Assembly (NCBI GenBank): GCA_946186495.1
Contig: CAMHNQ010000001.1
Span: 1-64,000 of the forward strand
Source of the DNA: an uncultured Bacteroidales bacterium
GTDB taxonomy: Bacteria > Bacteroidota > Bacteroidia > Bacteroidales > WCHB1-69
Length of the DNA: 64,000 nt
Direction: 5' to 3'
Of this stretch, positions 1-9,619 are shown piece after piece. Under the pieces are notes generated by a model. It saw only the letters and a program-made list of their open reading frames with translations. It was not told where the DNA came from and did no database searches. A program made the translations under genes and the position numbers. Each line of letters starts with the position of its first letter. Position 1 is the stretch's first letter.

Positions 1-11
1 ATATTATTTAT

Positions 12-811
12 CTATGTGTTCTGTACTTCACTACCTTTGGAGATAACAGTATTCACTAACTCAATAAAAGCATCTTTTTGTTCATTAAAATTCCGCCAAT
101 CTGTTTGAATGTCATAATGCTCACATAGTTCACCGTACAATTCATCCAGTTTTGATTTGTCAGTGATATCAGCAGCCTGTTTGACCACATTCAAAAAACC
201 AATCTCCTTGAACTCTAATTAGGGAACTTAAATGGAAGTACCCGTTTGTAGTCAAAAGCCCATGCAGCACCTAATTCATTTTGGCACACTTCGCTCTTTC
301 TATAATTGTCTGACACGAAGCATAATATATAATCACACCTCTTCATTTTGTCGATAATGACATCTCTGAATTCGTCGCCGGTGCGTATGGCTGTATGGTT
401 CAACGTGCAAAAAATATCTGTTCTTTTAAATCCACAACATAGTTGTAATATTTTCTCAACAAACCCTTTTATTATTAGTGCATCATCAGAAGAGTGGCTG
501 ATAAAGAATTTTGGACAGTCTAAAGAATCTTCCTCTGAATGCAGGATATAATTCGCCAATTCATCAATTGCACTTTGATGTTTGACTGGATGTAAATCGT
601 ATTGCAACACGTGTTTTCTCAAAGAATCAGATAATAATGGATATTTGACTTTGGTCAAGTCGCACAGAGCCAAAAGCAGGAACTCATATTGTTTGTCAGC
701 ACCTATTACTGAGAACCAAGTACGACCATTTTGACTTTTTTGAAAATATGCAACATTCTTTGATGCATACTTAGAACAATCTAATGCTATTTGATAAATG
801 CTTTTTCCCAT
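12..811 (-). pseudogene. TIR-domain defence protein with C-terminal frameshift
   Basis: A TIR-domain protein, a class that in bacterial immunity usually cleaves NAD+ or makes signal nucleotides from it. Residues 1-95 are an unrecognised N-terminal region; the TIR domain starts at about residue 100 with KFFISHSSDD, and a likely catalytic glutamate is E179 in CQNELG. The frame stops at 215-217 just after PFKFPN. The next frame continues at once with LEFKEIGFLNVVKQ and runs about 65 residues to a stop at 12-14, reading like the natural C-terminus, so one base appears lost near 215-222. The start is taken as ATG at 811, four bases after the methyltransferase stop and preceded by GGGGGTAACG; an ATG at 829 overlaps that gene. 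The DNA is AT-rich compared with the chromosome. The truncated protein still holds the catalytic core and could be active. Confidence 0.75.
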
Positions 812-815
812 ATCG

Positions 816-3800
816 TTACCCCCTTTCATACTCTTCCCTCGTTATCCCCGTCTCCGGATCCACCACCAGCACCTCGTCATAACTCAGCCCGTAAAGCTTG
901 TAAACGAGGAAGTCTATCTCCGTCTCCCACGCGCCCGTGTCCGCCCGCGGGTCCGCCTTCTTGGCTGCAAGGATTTGGTCAACCAAATCAATGATGAGTT
1001 GTTGTTGCTTTTTTGTTGCAGAAGGGATTGTTACAAGTTTAATATAGTTGTTTATCCATCGAAGCGTACCCATTCCACTTGTCGCAGCAATCTGTTTAAT
1101 ATAAAACCTAATAATCGCGGAGTTTAATAATCCCAATAGAAATTTTGCATTGATTGAACTTGGTGGGATGAGGAAATAGGCGCTATTTAATAAATATTCT
1201 TCCTTGCATGATAAAGAAAATCTTCCTGTATCTGTTAGTTCAATCCAAATGATTTTCTCTTTTTTGAAATCATCAAAAAAAGCACAAGCTCGAAGATTAC
1301 TCCAATGCTTTCCTTTAGCCCCACGATTCTTGAACTTTTCTCCAAAAGAATCCAAATACTCATATATGTCAGGGTAATCCTTTTGCACATCAATATTGTT
1401 TTTTGTTAATAACAGATATTGAGGCGCTGAATGACAGTATCGTTTTATGTCTTGTCCTCTGATAACTGGTTTAATAATTTCTTCATTCTTAATATCCTGC
1501 AAAAGAAAGTTTTGTCTTTGTGTTTCATTAACAATAAACGCATTGTTATCTCCTGTTGCTAGTCCTAAACGAATCTTTGTATGCAATTCCTCCAATGAAG
1601 TCCCAGCCTTTTCTATCTTGCGACGAATACATAGATTTTGGGGATTTACCAATGTCCACGGTTGCATCTCAAAATCGTTCTGTTGGTATATAAACATATT
1701 AGATTTAATGAAATCTTCCAAACTGCATTTTTCCCATTCTGCATTTACAATGATGGCTGGATTCTTTCCGTTAGATTTGATAAATGATGAAATAACAGTA
1801 TTAACAATAGCCGATCCAAAAACTTGTGTTCCTTCAATATCTATCAGTTGAAGTATATTGCAATGTTTTCGGATAAACGATCTTAATGGCAGTCCATAAT
1901 TTGCCCTTAAAAACGAATTGGATGTTATAAAAGTTAAAATTCCATTAGAAGCAAGTATCATAACTCCAATTTCGTAGAAATAACAATATATATCAGCAAA
2001 TGGTTCAAAACTATTGAATTTCCTACATGGAATATTGTTCGGAATATTATCGTGACTAATATACGGTGGGTTCCCTATCACCACATCAAAGCCATCGCCC
2101 ACTCCGAACATCCACTCGGGATCGAAGAAGGGAGAAGAGGTGTGCTGGTCAAACATGTCCCAGGAGGCTAACTGCTGGGCTTCCTGGTTGCCGATGGAGC
2201 CGGATTCTTTCAACATGTCGGCAATTTCGGTGCGCAATGTGGCCACTCGCTCTTTGTATTTGCGCTTTGTCTTCACCGTCTTGGCGCCGAAAATGCGATG
2301 CTTCGCCTCCTTCAGCTCCTTTTCTTTCTGCTTGATGGCCTCGGAGTCGAAAAGATTGGCCTCTTTCTTCTCCAGACCTATCAAGGTGTTGGCCGCCACA
2401 AACTTGGCTTCGAGGTTGGGCAACGGACGGATACCGAAGTTGTCCACGGGATTGTTATTGGTCTTTTGGTCCACCACCAACGAGATGAAGAAACGCAATT
2501 TACTGATCTGTATGGCGATGGGCTGGATGTCAACTCCGTAAATGCAGTTCTCAATCAGATAGAGCTTACGGGCATAGTCGGGACGGTTGATGCTTTCGTT
2601 GAAGCTGCGCTCAATGTCGGCCACCATCTCGGCACGCTCCTCGTTGGTGGCGTTGCGGTAGGCTTCGGAGGTCTCGCTGATGGCATTCTCCACCATAATC
2701 TCTTTCCACAGGGCATTGTTGGGATCGATGCGGTTCAAAACATGCACCATCTGCTGCAACATGCCCATCGGGAATGCACCGGAGCCACAAGCAGGGTCAA
2801 GCACCTTGCAGTTGTACAACGATTGCATGATGGCCTTCTTCTGGTCGGCGGTCAATTCGGGTTCAATATCGTTGTATTGCACCAGTTGTCTCAACACCGG
2901 TTCCATTTCGTCTCCGACAGAACGTTTGAGATGCGCCACAAGACTTTCGTCCACCATATACTGCACAATCTCACGCGGCGTGTAGAATGAACCGGTCTGT
3001 TTGCGGGCGGTGGTCTGAGTCTCTGGGTTATACGAAGCCAAAAGATTTTCAAACACTTTTCCGAGGAGCTCGGGGTCAAGCGACACTTCCTGCTCCAAAG
3101 GGGTGTTCTCCTCAATGGTAAAATTGTAATGGTTCAGAATGTCTATAATGCCCTTAGCACTCACTTTTTTCTTCTTGGCATCCCCATACCACTCGGAAAG
3201 GTCGATATTACGCCCCACGTCTTCTCCAAAGAACAGATAATCTGGCACGATGAGCTGACGCGAAACGCTTTCGCGGTCGGTGAACGCATCAATGTATATG
3301 CCGTTGTCCTTGTCATCCAAGCAGTCGAAAAGTCCGCCATTCAAGAACGGGACTTTTTCGTTTGCCAATTTCACAAAGAGGTCAGGATTGATGAACAAAT
3401 CTTCATATCGCATCAACTTGTTATTGTCATAATCGCTCCGCCCGTTGCGGAAACGACGCTCCGAAACGGTGTCTTTCCCTTCGGGCGTGATCGGACTGTT
3501 GAGCATGGCAAAAAAGAGATTCTGCAAGATGCCCTTGTAGTAATGGCTCTCTTCGGATTTGCCAAACAGCGTGACCCGTGCATTGGGGGAGAAACCCTTT
3601 ATGAGGTTCTCGGCAATGAATTTCTCATTAAAAAACTCCTCGGGGATAAGATGCCTTTGCTTGAGGAACCATACAAAGATAAGCCGTGTGATCAGGCGAA
3701 TCATTGCCTCGGAATTATATTGCTGATTGTCAGCTTCTGAGGAAAGGTCGTTGGGGAAATGCACCACTTTGACCGCCCATGCATACCAGTCGGAAAGTTC

Positions 3801-4442
3801 GCCATAGAACTTCTTGGTCAGCAGTTCGCTGGAGAAGACCTCCATCCAATGCTTGTAGAGTTCGTCGAAGGTGGAATAGGCTTTGTCGCGGATGGAGTTC
3901 AGAATGTCGATGTGCCCCCGGTGCGCATTCTCACAGTTGATGTTGCGCAAGATGCTCACCTTGCCCAACTTCTCGCCGCTGCGCCACTGCTGGGTGTATT
4001 CGCTGCGTTCGCAGGTGGACAGTGAGAGTTCGTGGCCTTGTCGGATGAACAGGATGACGGGCTGGGCTTTCGCGATGCGGTTGAACACGCGCGTGAGCGT
4101 GGCCGCCACTGTGCGCGTGACGTTCGCGTCAGGCTTCACCTCCACGGCAAACACAAACAAGCCGTTGTATCTCTCTTGGCCGGCATCGCTCAATGCCGAA
4201 TCCAATGTGACGCTGTTGGGCTGCTGCTGGAATGTGCGGTCGTCAATCTGGGCGACAAACCAGGTGCCCGTCACCAAATCCAACGCCGCGTCCGCAGCTT
4301 TCGACAGCCTGTCGTTACTCAACCGGCGGGCATCGATGGTCTGTGCCGACCCTTTGGTATATCGGATGCCGAGCTCATCAAGCAGGGATAAAGAGGCCTC
4401 GAACAGCCCGGAGCTCACAAATCGTTTCAAACAATCCTTCAT
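816..4442 (-). CDS. Eco57I-like DNA (adenine-N6) methyltransferase, 1208 aa
   Basis: Large restriction-modification-type methyltransferase. The SAM motif LDPACGSGAF lies near residue 550 and the catalytic NPPY motif near residue 790, identifying an N6-adenine enzyme. The N-terminal 200 residues include VFAVEVKPD (about 94-102) and a PHRAH-like NAHRGHIDIL segment, the conserved start of a family usually found beside SNF2-type helicases. Residues of about 945-1160 resemble a TaqI-type target-recognition domain (RLGLATGDNNAFIV, IKPVIRGQDIKRY). Bases from about 965 to 2050, coding for this recognition part, are clearly AT-rich, while both flanks are GC-rich, suggesting domain exchange. It lies 20 bases after the helicase and ends five bases before the TIR start, so one operon is likely. 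Whether the N-terminal E-x-K is a nuclease site is not clear. Confidence 0.88.
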   Translation of the reverse strand: MKDCLKRFVSSGLFEASLSLLDELGIRYTKGSAQTIDARRLSNDRLSKAADAALDLVTGTWFVAQIDDRTFQQQPNSVTLDSALSDAGQERYNGLFVFAVEVKPDANVTRTVAATLTRVFNRIAKAQPVILFIRQGHELSLSTCERSEYTQQWRSGEKLGKVSILRNINCENAHRGHIDILNSIRDKAYSTFDELYKHWMEVFSSELLTKKFYGELSDWYAWAVKVVHFPNDLSSEADNQQYNSEAMIRLITRLIFVWFLKQRHLIPEEFFNEKFIAENLIKGFSPNARVTLFGKSEESHYYKGILQNLFFAMLNSPITPEGKDTVSERRFRNGRSDYDNNKLMRYEDLFINPDLFVKLANEKVPFLNGGLFDCLDDKDNGIYIDAFTDRESVSRQLIVPDYLFFGEDVGRNIDLSEWYGDAKKKKVSAKGIIDILNHYNFTIEENTPLEQEVSLDPELLGKVFENLLASYNPETQTTARKQTGSFYTPREIVQYMVDESLVAHLKRSVGDEMEPVLRQLVQYNDIEPELTADQKKAIMQSLYNCKVLDPACGSGAFPMGMLQQMVHVLNRIDPNNALWKEIMVENAISETSEAYRNATNEERAEMVADIERSFNESINRPDYARKLYLIENCIYGVDIQPIAIQISKLRFFISLVVDQKTNNNPVDNFGIRPLPNLEAKFVAANTLIGLEKKEANLFDSEAIKQKEKELKEAKHRIFGAKTVKTKRKYKERVATLRTEIADMLKESGSIGNQEAQQLASWDMFDQHTSSPFFDPEWMFGVGDGFDVVIGNPPYISHDNIPNNIPCRKFNSFEPFADIYCYFYEIGVMILASNGILTFITSNSFLRANYGLPLRSFIRKHCNILQLIDIEGTQVFGSAIVNTVISSFIKSNGKNPAIIVNAEWEKCSLEDFIKSNMFIYQQNDFEMQPWTLVNPQNLCIRRKIEKAGTSLEELHTKIRLGLATGDNNAFIVNETQRQNFLLQDIKNEEIIKPVIRGQDIKRYCHSAPQYLLLTKNNIDVQKDYPDIYEYLDSFGEKFKNRGAKGKHWSNLRACAFFDDFKKEKIIWIELTDTGRFSLSCKEEYLLNSAYFLIPPSSINAKFLLGLLNSAIIRFYIKQIAATSGMGTLRWINNYIKLVTIPSATKKQQQLIIDLVDQILAAKKADPRADTGAWETEIDFLVYKLYGLSYDEVLVVDPETGITREEYERG

Positions 4443-4462
4443 ATTATATGGTTCTTTGTTTT

Positions 4463-7400
4463 TTATTCTTCTATTTTCATTTCAGACACATAGTCCCAGG
4501 CAATCAGGTCATAGTTGCCGATGTCGGTGCGTTGCTCGATGGTCGCTTCCGGATTGGCCTTCACCACCTTGTCGGTGTTGCCCTGCATCAGATTGGCAAT
4601 GGTGTCCATCACGGCATTTTGGGGATTAAACCACGCTTTGATGGTGTCGGACAGCCTTTTTAGGGTGCCGGCATCCGCTTTCAGGATTTCCTGCGGCAGA
4701 TAGGTGCTCTCTTTCTTGTGCTCGCTGAGCAGTTGCAGCACCTCGGTCTTGTCAAGATTCACGAATTTCGGCGGTTCTGAAGACTTCATCGGCAGGCAGA
4801 GCAGATGGAAACTTTTGGCATCCTCGCGATGGCGCAGCAATGCCACCAGACATTCAGGATAATCGGCATATTTATCCAAGTTCCACCGGAATCCTGAAAA
4901 TGCGCCGTTCGGCATCTGCTCCAACTCGTTGAGATGCTGTTGCGCATACTCCTCGGCATCGGCTTTGAACTCGGAAAGCGAGAGCAGATCGAAAGTGGGC
5001 GTTCCCATGTCCTCAATCTGGCCCACTTTGTCGTCATGGATGGATTTTAGGCTTCGGGCATCCTGACTTTGGCGGAACTGGTTGTTCTGCTCCATTTCGG
5101 CAATCTGCTCGTTGGCCTGCAACGTTTCGGAGCCAGCCACATTCATGGCCACCATGCGGTTGCTCACCCTTTCGGAAAGCCCGAGGTACGACTCAATGTC
5201 CGTGGATGGCCAGAAGTTCACGCTTTGAATATGCGTGTTGGGCGAACCGATACGATCGATACGACCAAAGCGCTGGATCAACCTGACTGGGTTCCAGTGA
5301 ATGTCGTAATTGATCACCATATCGGCATCCTGCAGATTCTGTCCCTCGCTTACGCAGTCGGAAGCCACCAAAATGTCAACAGGCTGGTTGAGCGCGTCTT
5401 TCACTTCTTTGAGAGACGTTGAGTTGAAAATCAGTTTTTTCCAAATCGGATATAATTCGTCCAACTTGTCTTTGTAATCGTCTGTGTCAATGTGGTTTGA
5501 CTTGTACAAATTGTCCCACTCCAATTCGAGGAAAAGTTTGCTGTAGGGGGCAAACCGCTGCAGCGTGGTTTCCAAAGTCTGGTTGTCAATGTCGCCCGTG
5601 ACCAAAGCTACCCGCTCAAATTGAGAGCTTATGTGCTTATACAGATACTCCGCAGTGTCGGTGTAAGAGGTGAAAACCACCACCTTTCGGTTGGACTTTT
5701 CCTGCTTTTCGGCAAGCAGTCGTATCAACGTGTCTAATTTCTCGTCAGAACGCGCACCCGTTGTGACGGCTGTTTCATATTGCTCCAAATTGTCAATCAA
5801 TCGGGTCAAAATGGAGATGTCGCGCTTTAGGTCGGCTATGTAATCTTCGATACGGACCATTTTGTTGAAATCGATGGTGCGTTTGCCAAGGGTTTCGATA
5901 TCTTCTTCATTTTCGGTCACATTGTCCTCATCATCGAAATCCGCGTTGGTGCGGCTCTCAGCATGGCTCAGCCAAGTCTCGTGAACAGTCCTTACCGCTT
6001 TCAACGTGGAGAGACAGGAAGTCCAACTGCTTTCCAAACGTTTGATGAACAACGAAATCATCATGCCCGCCAACGAAAGTTCTCGCAAAGCGTTGTCATC
6101 CCATTTGATTTTCCCCTTATTCTGTATCTTTATGGATTGTTTCACCACCCAGTTTTGCAGGATGAGATTTTGCAACCCCTCGGCGTTCTTCTCATTCATC
6201 ACGGCTTTTAAGGCTTGATAAAGATTATTCTCGTCACCAGGATCTCCACTATATGATTTTCCTGAATTAACCTCTTTTAGGATTTTTTGTGCGGCAAAAA
6301 TACTCTCCTCGTTTAGCTTATACTGATATTGTGTGGGTTGGTAGGCAGTCAATCTCAGGATCTTCATGTCATCATACATCTCATCGATGTTCTTGTAGGC
6401 ACCGATGTCTTTCATGGCGACATGCTCATTTTTGGGCTTTTGCTGGATGGGGAAATGCAGGTTGCTGTTATGGTTGGTGACGAATGCGCGGTTGCGGGCG
6501 ATGATCAGTTCGTCCGTGAGTTTGAAGAAATTGTTCACGTTGCTCAATTTTTCCCGCAGCGTGTTCACATTGCGTTCCTTTTCTCTTGACCACTCCGAGT
6601 ACTTGCTGTTTGCTTGTTGGAAGATGCTGCGCAAAGGATCTGAATCAACAGCAGGCAGTTTGAACTCTTTGTAGAAATGGTTGTTCTCCTGATAGCCAAT
6701 CAAATTAAACTGGTTGCGAATGTCTATCAATCCCGTATTGATGGGCGTGGCCGACAAAAGCAACACTTTGACCGTGTGTCCCAGACGTGCCGATTCATTG
6801 ATAATATCGTTCAAAAGCATCTTGTAGCGACAGGATTTGTCGTTTCGCAAGTTGTGGCTTTCATCCACCACGACAAGGAGTTTGTCAAAAGCCTGAATGG
6901 CAGCCTTGGTTGTTCCGTCATCGTAATTATCCAAGCGTTTCTCTTGCAAATCCGTATGGGAACGAACGATATACTCAAACCGGTCTTTTTCAAATCGGGA
7001 ATTGGCGTTTACTCGGTATTTCAGCCAGTTGTTGCGCAATTTCTTTGGGCAGAGGATGAGTGTGTGATAGCCGTTGTTCTGGAAATATTTGATCACGCCC
7101 AAGGCAGAGAAGGTTTTACCCAAACCGACAGCATCCGCCAAGATGGCGCCACCGTATCGGGTCAGCAATTTCACCAGAGACACCACACCGCTTTGTTGGA
7201 AATCGAACAAGGTGTTCCAAATTTTCGACTTTTGCAGAAACTCCATGTCGCGGCGGTATTCCAGAGAGTCGTTCATTTCAATGTCCGCCCGGAAAAACTC
7301 GAACAGAATCTTATGGTAGATTTGTTCGGGGGTGTATGCCTTGAAAAGTTGTTCTATCTGATTGATCAGGTAGGTCTTGGCATCCTCCTGTCTGGTCTTG

Positions 7401-7999
7401 CCGTTTCCTGTCGGAATCGCAATCCGGGAAGAAGCGACAGTTTTCCAAAGGTCATCGAACCACTGTTTCAGTTCCTTGACGGTAGCATTGTCGCGCCCTG
7501 TTTCCACCATGTTCAGCTCGATGTTTGCACTTTCCTTCCTGCCCAATCCAGCTTCGGTAAGGTTGGAGCTCCCCACGATGCCATAATCGTGTACGGCATC
7601 CAGTTTGTCTTCATAAATGTAGGCTTTGGCGTGACAGAATGCGTTGTTGATGGTGCGGATTTTCACCGTTTCCCGCTTCAGGAATGCCACTGCGTTCTTC
7701 GCGTAGTAAGAGAGTTGGAATCCGTTCTCCAAATCACTGTCCCCTTGTAGCAGGTTTACAGCCTTTTTCAGGAAATCTTCGTCCCTTTTCATATCGTGAA
7801 TATCCCCCAACACAATTCTATAGGAGTTGCTCTCAGATAGTTCCTGATAGAGGAGATGGAGCGCGGCGATGGAGAAGAACCCCGTCACAACGTCCATCCG
7901 ACCGACCCTCGCGGACGGGTCGGTATAGGAAAGTATGCAATCCCAGACCGTTTTGATGTCCGGGTTGGAGCCGTAGCTTTGCTTGTTGTCTATTATCAT
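4463..7999 (-). CDS. Phospholipase D-SNF2 helicase fusion, restriction-type translocase
   Basis: A nuclease-helicase fusion expected to act on unmodified foreign DNA with the neighbouring methyltransferase. Counting from MIIDNKQ, residues 35-165 form a PLD-like domain with an HxK site at H123-K125 and GSSNLT at 143-148. Residues of about 265-900 are an SNF2/SF2 motor: Walker A DAVGLGKT (289-296), DESH box (379-382), LLSATPIN (about 425) and a C-terminal helicase half ending in RLIQRFGRIDRIG. The rest is unassigned. The frame is open to ATG 8074, but residues before MIIDN look non-family and the later ATG follows AAAGGCAG, so 7999 is preferred. DISARM drmC/drmD and the NgoAVII/CglI enzymes combine similar parts in separate proteins. 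Confidence 0.85.
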   Translation of the reverse strand: MIIDNKQSYGSNPDIKTVWDCILSYTDPSARVGRMDVVTGFFSIAALHLLYQELSESNSYRIVLGDIHDMKRDEDFLKKAVNLLQGDSDLENGFQLSYYAKNAVAFLKRETVKIRTINNAFCHAKAYIYEDKLDAVHDYGIVGSSNLTEAGLGRKESANIELNMVETGRDNATVKELKQWFDDLWKTVASSRIAIPTGNGKTRQEDAKTYLINQIEQLFKAYTPEQIYHKILFEFFRADIEMNDSLEYRRDMEFLQKSKIWNTLFDFQQSGVVSLVKLLTRYGGAILADAVGLGKTFSALGVIKYFQNNGYHTLILCPKKLRNNWLKYRVNANSRFEKDRFEYIVRSHTDLQEKRLDNYDDGTTKAAIQAFDKLLVVVDESHNLRNDKSCRYKMLLNDIINESARLGHTVKVLLLSATPINTGLIDIRNQFNLIGYQENNHFYKEFKLPAVDSDPLRSIFQQANSKYSEWSREKERNVNTLREKLSNVNNFFKLTDELIIARNRAFVTNHNSNLHFPIQQKPKNEHVAMKDIGAYKNIDEMYDDMKILRLTAYQPTQYQYKLNEESIFAAQKILKEVNSGKSYSGDPGDENNLYQALKAVMNEKNAEGLQNLILQNWVVKQSIKIQNKGKIKWDDNALRELSLAGMMISLFIKRLESSWTSCLSTLKAVRTVHETWLSHAESRTNADFDDEDNVTENEEDIETLGKRTIDFNKMVRIEDYIADLKRDISILTRLIDNLEQYETAVTTGARSDEKLDTLIRLLAEKQEKSNRKVVVFTSYTDTAEYLYKHISSQFERVALVTGDIDNQTLETTLQRFAPYSKLFLELEWDNLYKSNHIDTDDYKDKLDELYPIWKKLIFNSTSLKEVKDALNQPVDILVASDCVSEGQNLQDADMVINYDIHWNPVRLIQRFGRIDRIGSPNTHIQSVNFWPSTDIESYLGLSERVSNRMVAMNVAGSETLQANEQIAEMEQNNQFRQSQDARSLKSIHDDKVGQIEDMGTPTFDLLSLSEFKADAEEYAQQHLNELEQMPNGAFSGFRWNLDKYADYPECLVALLRHREDAKSFHLLCLPMKSSEPPKFVNLDKTEVLQLLSEHKKESTYLPQEILKADAGTLKRLSDTIKAWFNPQNAVMDTIANLMQGNTDKVVKANPEATIEQRTDIGNYDLIAWDYVSEMKIEE

Positions 8000-8130
8000 T
8001 CTGCCTTTGTTTACTTTTTTCGGTTGCGTTGCGACGGACGGGGCCGGGATGTCCATTGCGACATAAACCGCCACTGTCGGTGCTTTTCATGCCGCCTTCC
8101 ATCCATCCGAGCCCAGTGCCTGCAACGGGG

Positions 8131-8138
8131 CAAAAGTA
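8131..8138 (-). promoter_or_regulatory. Bacteroidota -7 box for the defence operon
   Basis: TACTTTTG followed by CCCC on the minus strand. It is the only good match to TAnnTTTG upstream of the helicase, and would give a leader of about 125 bases. Confidence 0.55.
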
Positions 8139-8210
8139 CAAAAATATTGGCTTACCTCTGTCGGTTTTCCCCTCGTACAGACTTTTTTTCCGAGTCATGC
8201 TGCACTCCCA

Positions 8211-8249
8211 AAAAACAACACCGGTGCCGCTGCCCGGGGCAGCAACACC
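8211..8249 (-). terminator. Rho-independent terminator after the SDR/NTF2 operon
   Basis: On the minus strand, a GC-rich stem (GGTGTTGCTGCCCC with GGGCAGCGGCACC, two mismatches) is followed by TTGTTTTTTG. It lies about 70 bases beyond the stop of the NTF2-like gene. Confidence 0.7.
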
Positions 8250-8315
8250 GGCATTAAGGAGAATGACACATCGTGTTATCGGCCTTCCCTATCTCTTTTC
8301 ATCGTTTTCCCGTGC

Positions 8316-8744
8316 CTAATAAGCGCTCGCCCTCGCCTCTACGAACTGCCACCTCCCGTCGCGCCTCACGAGACGGAAACAGAGCTGCAGAGGCCAGGTG
8401 TGGCGCCCGCCCCCGAACACCGCCGCCGTCACCCGGCTCCTCCCGGTCAGCGTGGCGCGGTCGCCCTCCACGGTGACCTCCGTCTGCTCGTGCACCGCCG
8501 TGTAGTAGTTGAGCGTGCCGTCGGCGATGGCATCGAGGTACTCCCGTTTCGATTGCCGCATACCGGTCATGTGGACAAGCGCAAAGTCGGCGGCGTGAAT
8601 CCGGCTGAGGGTCGCCGTATCTTTGGCCACCATGGCATTGTACATTGTGGCGTAGAGTTCCCGGATCTGCTGTTGGTCGGTGTTTTGCGATTGGACGTTT
8701 GTTGCTGTCATAGCCAAAAACATTATCGTAACAAGTCGTTTCAT
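8316..8744 (-). CDS. Exported NTF2-like (DUF4440/SnoaL-type) protein
   Basis: A 142-residue protein with a signal peptide (residues 1-19, MKRLVTIMFLAMTATNVQS) and an NTF2-like fold: an N-terminal helix IRELYATMYNAMVAKD followed by curved beta strands ending RRDGRWQFVEARASAY. Proteins of this shape bind small molecules or act as isomerases or hydrolases, and no specific activity can be assigned. Its ATG overlaps the TGA of the upstream oxidoreductase by one base (TGATG), so translation is coupled. A terminator follows. Confidence 0.75.
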   Translation of the reverse strand: MKRLVTIMFLAMTATNVQSQNTDQQQIRELYATMYNAMVAKDTATLSRIHAADFALVHMTGMRQSKREYLDAIADGTLNYYTAVHEQTEVTVEGDRATLTGRSRVTAAVFGGGRHTWPLQLCFRLVRRDGRWQFVEARASAY

Positions 8745-9577
8745 CAGTGCGTCGCCTTGAGATACTGCAGGTCGCCGTACCAGTAGCTGGCCGTGCAGCC
8801 GCCGTCGATGAGGAAGTCGGCACCGCTGATGAAGCGCCCGCGACTGCTCATCAGGAACTCGGCCAGGTCGCCCACCTCGTCGGGGGTGCCGGCACGGCGG
8901 GCGGGCATCCCCTCGATCATCTTCAGGTAGCCCTCCTTGCGTGGACCGTGCAACTCGTCGTTGGCTAACGGGGTGATGATGATGCCCGGACTGATGCTGT
9001 TGACAGTGGCGCCACGCTTTCCCCAGCGGGTGGCTTCGTACATCACCCGGAGCACATTGCAGCGTTTCGAGTACTGATAGGCCTTCAGCGTGTCGTTGAT
9101 TTCCTTGATGAACGGCAGTTCCAGCAACTCGTCCACCGAGGTTGTAGCTAACGCGTCGTTCTGTTCCTGCGGGAGGGCGGGCAGACGGTGGCCGCTCTGC
9201 GATGAGATGATGATGCCGCTTCCTCCCTCAGCGATGACCTTGCCGAATTCTTCCAAAAGAACGCTCGTGCCATAGAGGTCAACGCGCAGAATCTCCTCTA
9301 CCGGAGCCTGCGAGGGGGACACTCCGGCGGCATTCACTACATTCGTCACATCACCTTTGCCGGTGGCAAACTCCACCAGCTTGAGGATGTCCTCTTTCGA
9401 GCCGAGATTGCACTGAATGGTCGAGCAATCAAAGCCCGCCTCCTCCAATGTCTTGGCTGCCAGACTGGCTTTCCCCACGCTGTAGTCAGCCAGCACAATG
9501 TGCTTTCCTGCCGACACACGGCGGATGATGGCCTGCCCGATGCTTCCCGCACCCACTAATACGGATACCTGTTTCAT
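8744..9577 (-). CDS. Short-chain dehydrogenase/reductase
   Basis: A 277-residue Rossmann-fold oxidoreductase. Seen: the dinucleotide-binding glycines VGAGSIGQAI (residues 8-17), an acidic residue after beta-2 (LADYS) suggesting NAD preference, NNAG-like VVNAAG, a catalytic serine region IIISSQSG, a YxxxK pair in YQYSK, SPGIIITPL, and the usual C-terminal FLMSSRGRFISGADFLIDGG. Substrate unknown. The insert between the serine and the tyrosine (DALATTSVDELLEL) is longer than in FabG. It lies 42 bases after an aldo/keto reductase and overlaps the NTF2-like gene, so the three probably form one transcript. Confidence 0.85.
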   Translation of the reverse strand: MKQVSVLVGAGSIGQAIIRRVSAGKHIVLADYSVGKASLAAKTLEEAGFDCSTIQCNLGSKEDILKLVEFATGKGDVTNVVNAAGVSPSQAPVEEILRVDLYGTSVLLEEFGKVIAEGGSGIIISSQSGHRLPALPQEQNDALATTSVDELLELPFIKEINDTLKAYQYSKRCNVLRVMYEATRWGKRGATVNSISPGIIITPLANDELHGPRKEGYLKMIEGMPARRAGTPDEVGDLAEFLMSSRGRFISGADFLIDGGCTASYWYGDLQYLKATH

Positions 9578-9619
9578 TTAATTTTCAATTTTCAATTCTC
9601 AATTTTCAATTACCAAGTT
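9578..9619. repeat. Short tandem repeat, ATTTTCAATTTTCAATT type
   Basis: The spacer between the two oxidoreductase genes is made of imperfect copies of TTTTCAATT. Similar runs occur in other spacers of this window (31360-31440, 37138-37206, 42946-42984, 43241-43270). Confidence 0.6.

Larger units (their letters stand above)
8000..8315. other. Intergenic region upstream of the defence operon
   Basis: No convincing gene. It holds the helicase promoter (8131-8138), a leader of about 125 bases, and a terminator for the oxidoreductase operon (8211-8249). An in-frame extension of the helicase to 8074 lies here and was not adopted. Confidence 0.6.

Noticed and set aside
2298..2990. Plus-strand frames opposite the methyltransferase and helicase
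   Set aside because: They mirror the minus-strand codons and show no motif of their own.
8000..8074. Longer N-terminus for the helicase, starting at ATG 8074
   Set aside because: The added residues are proline- and basic-rich and unlike the family start MIIDN; a later ATG has a better preceding AAAGGCAG.
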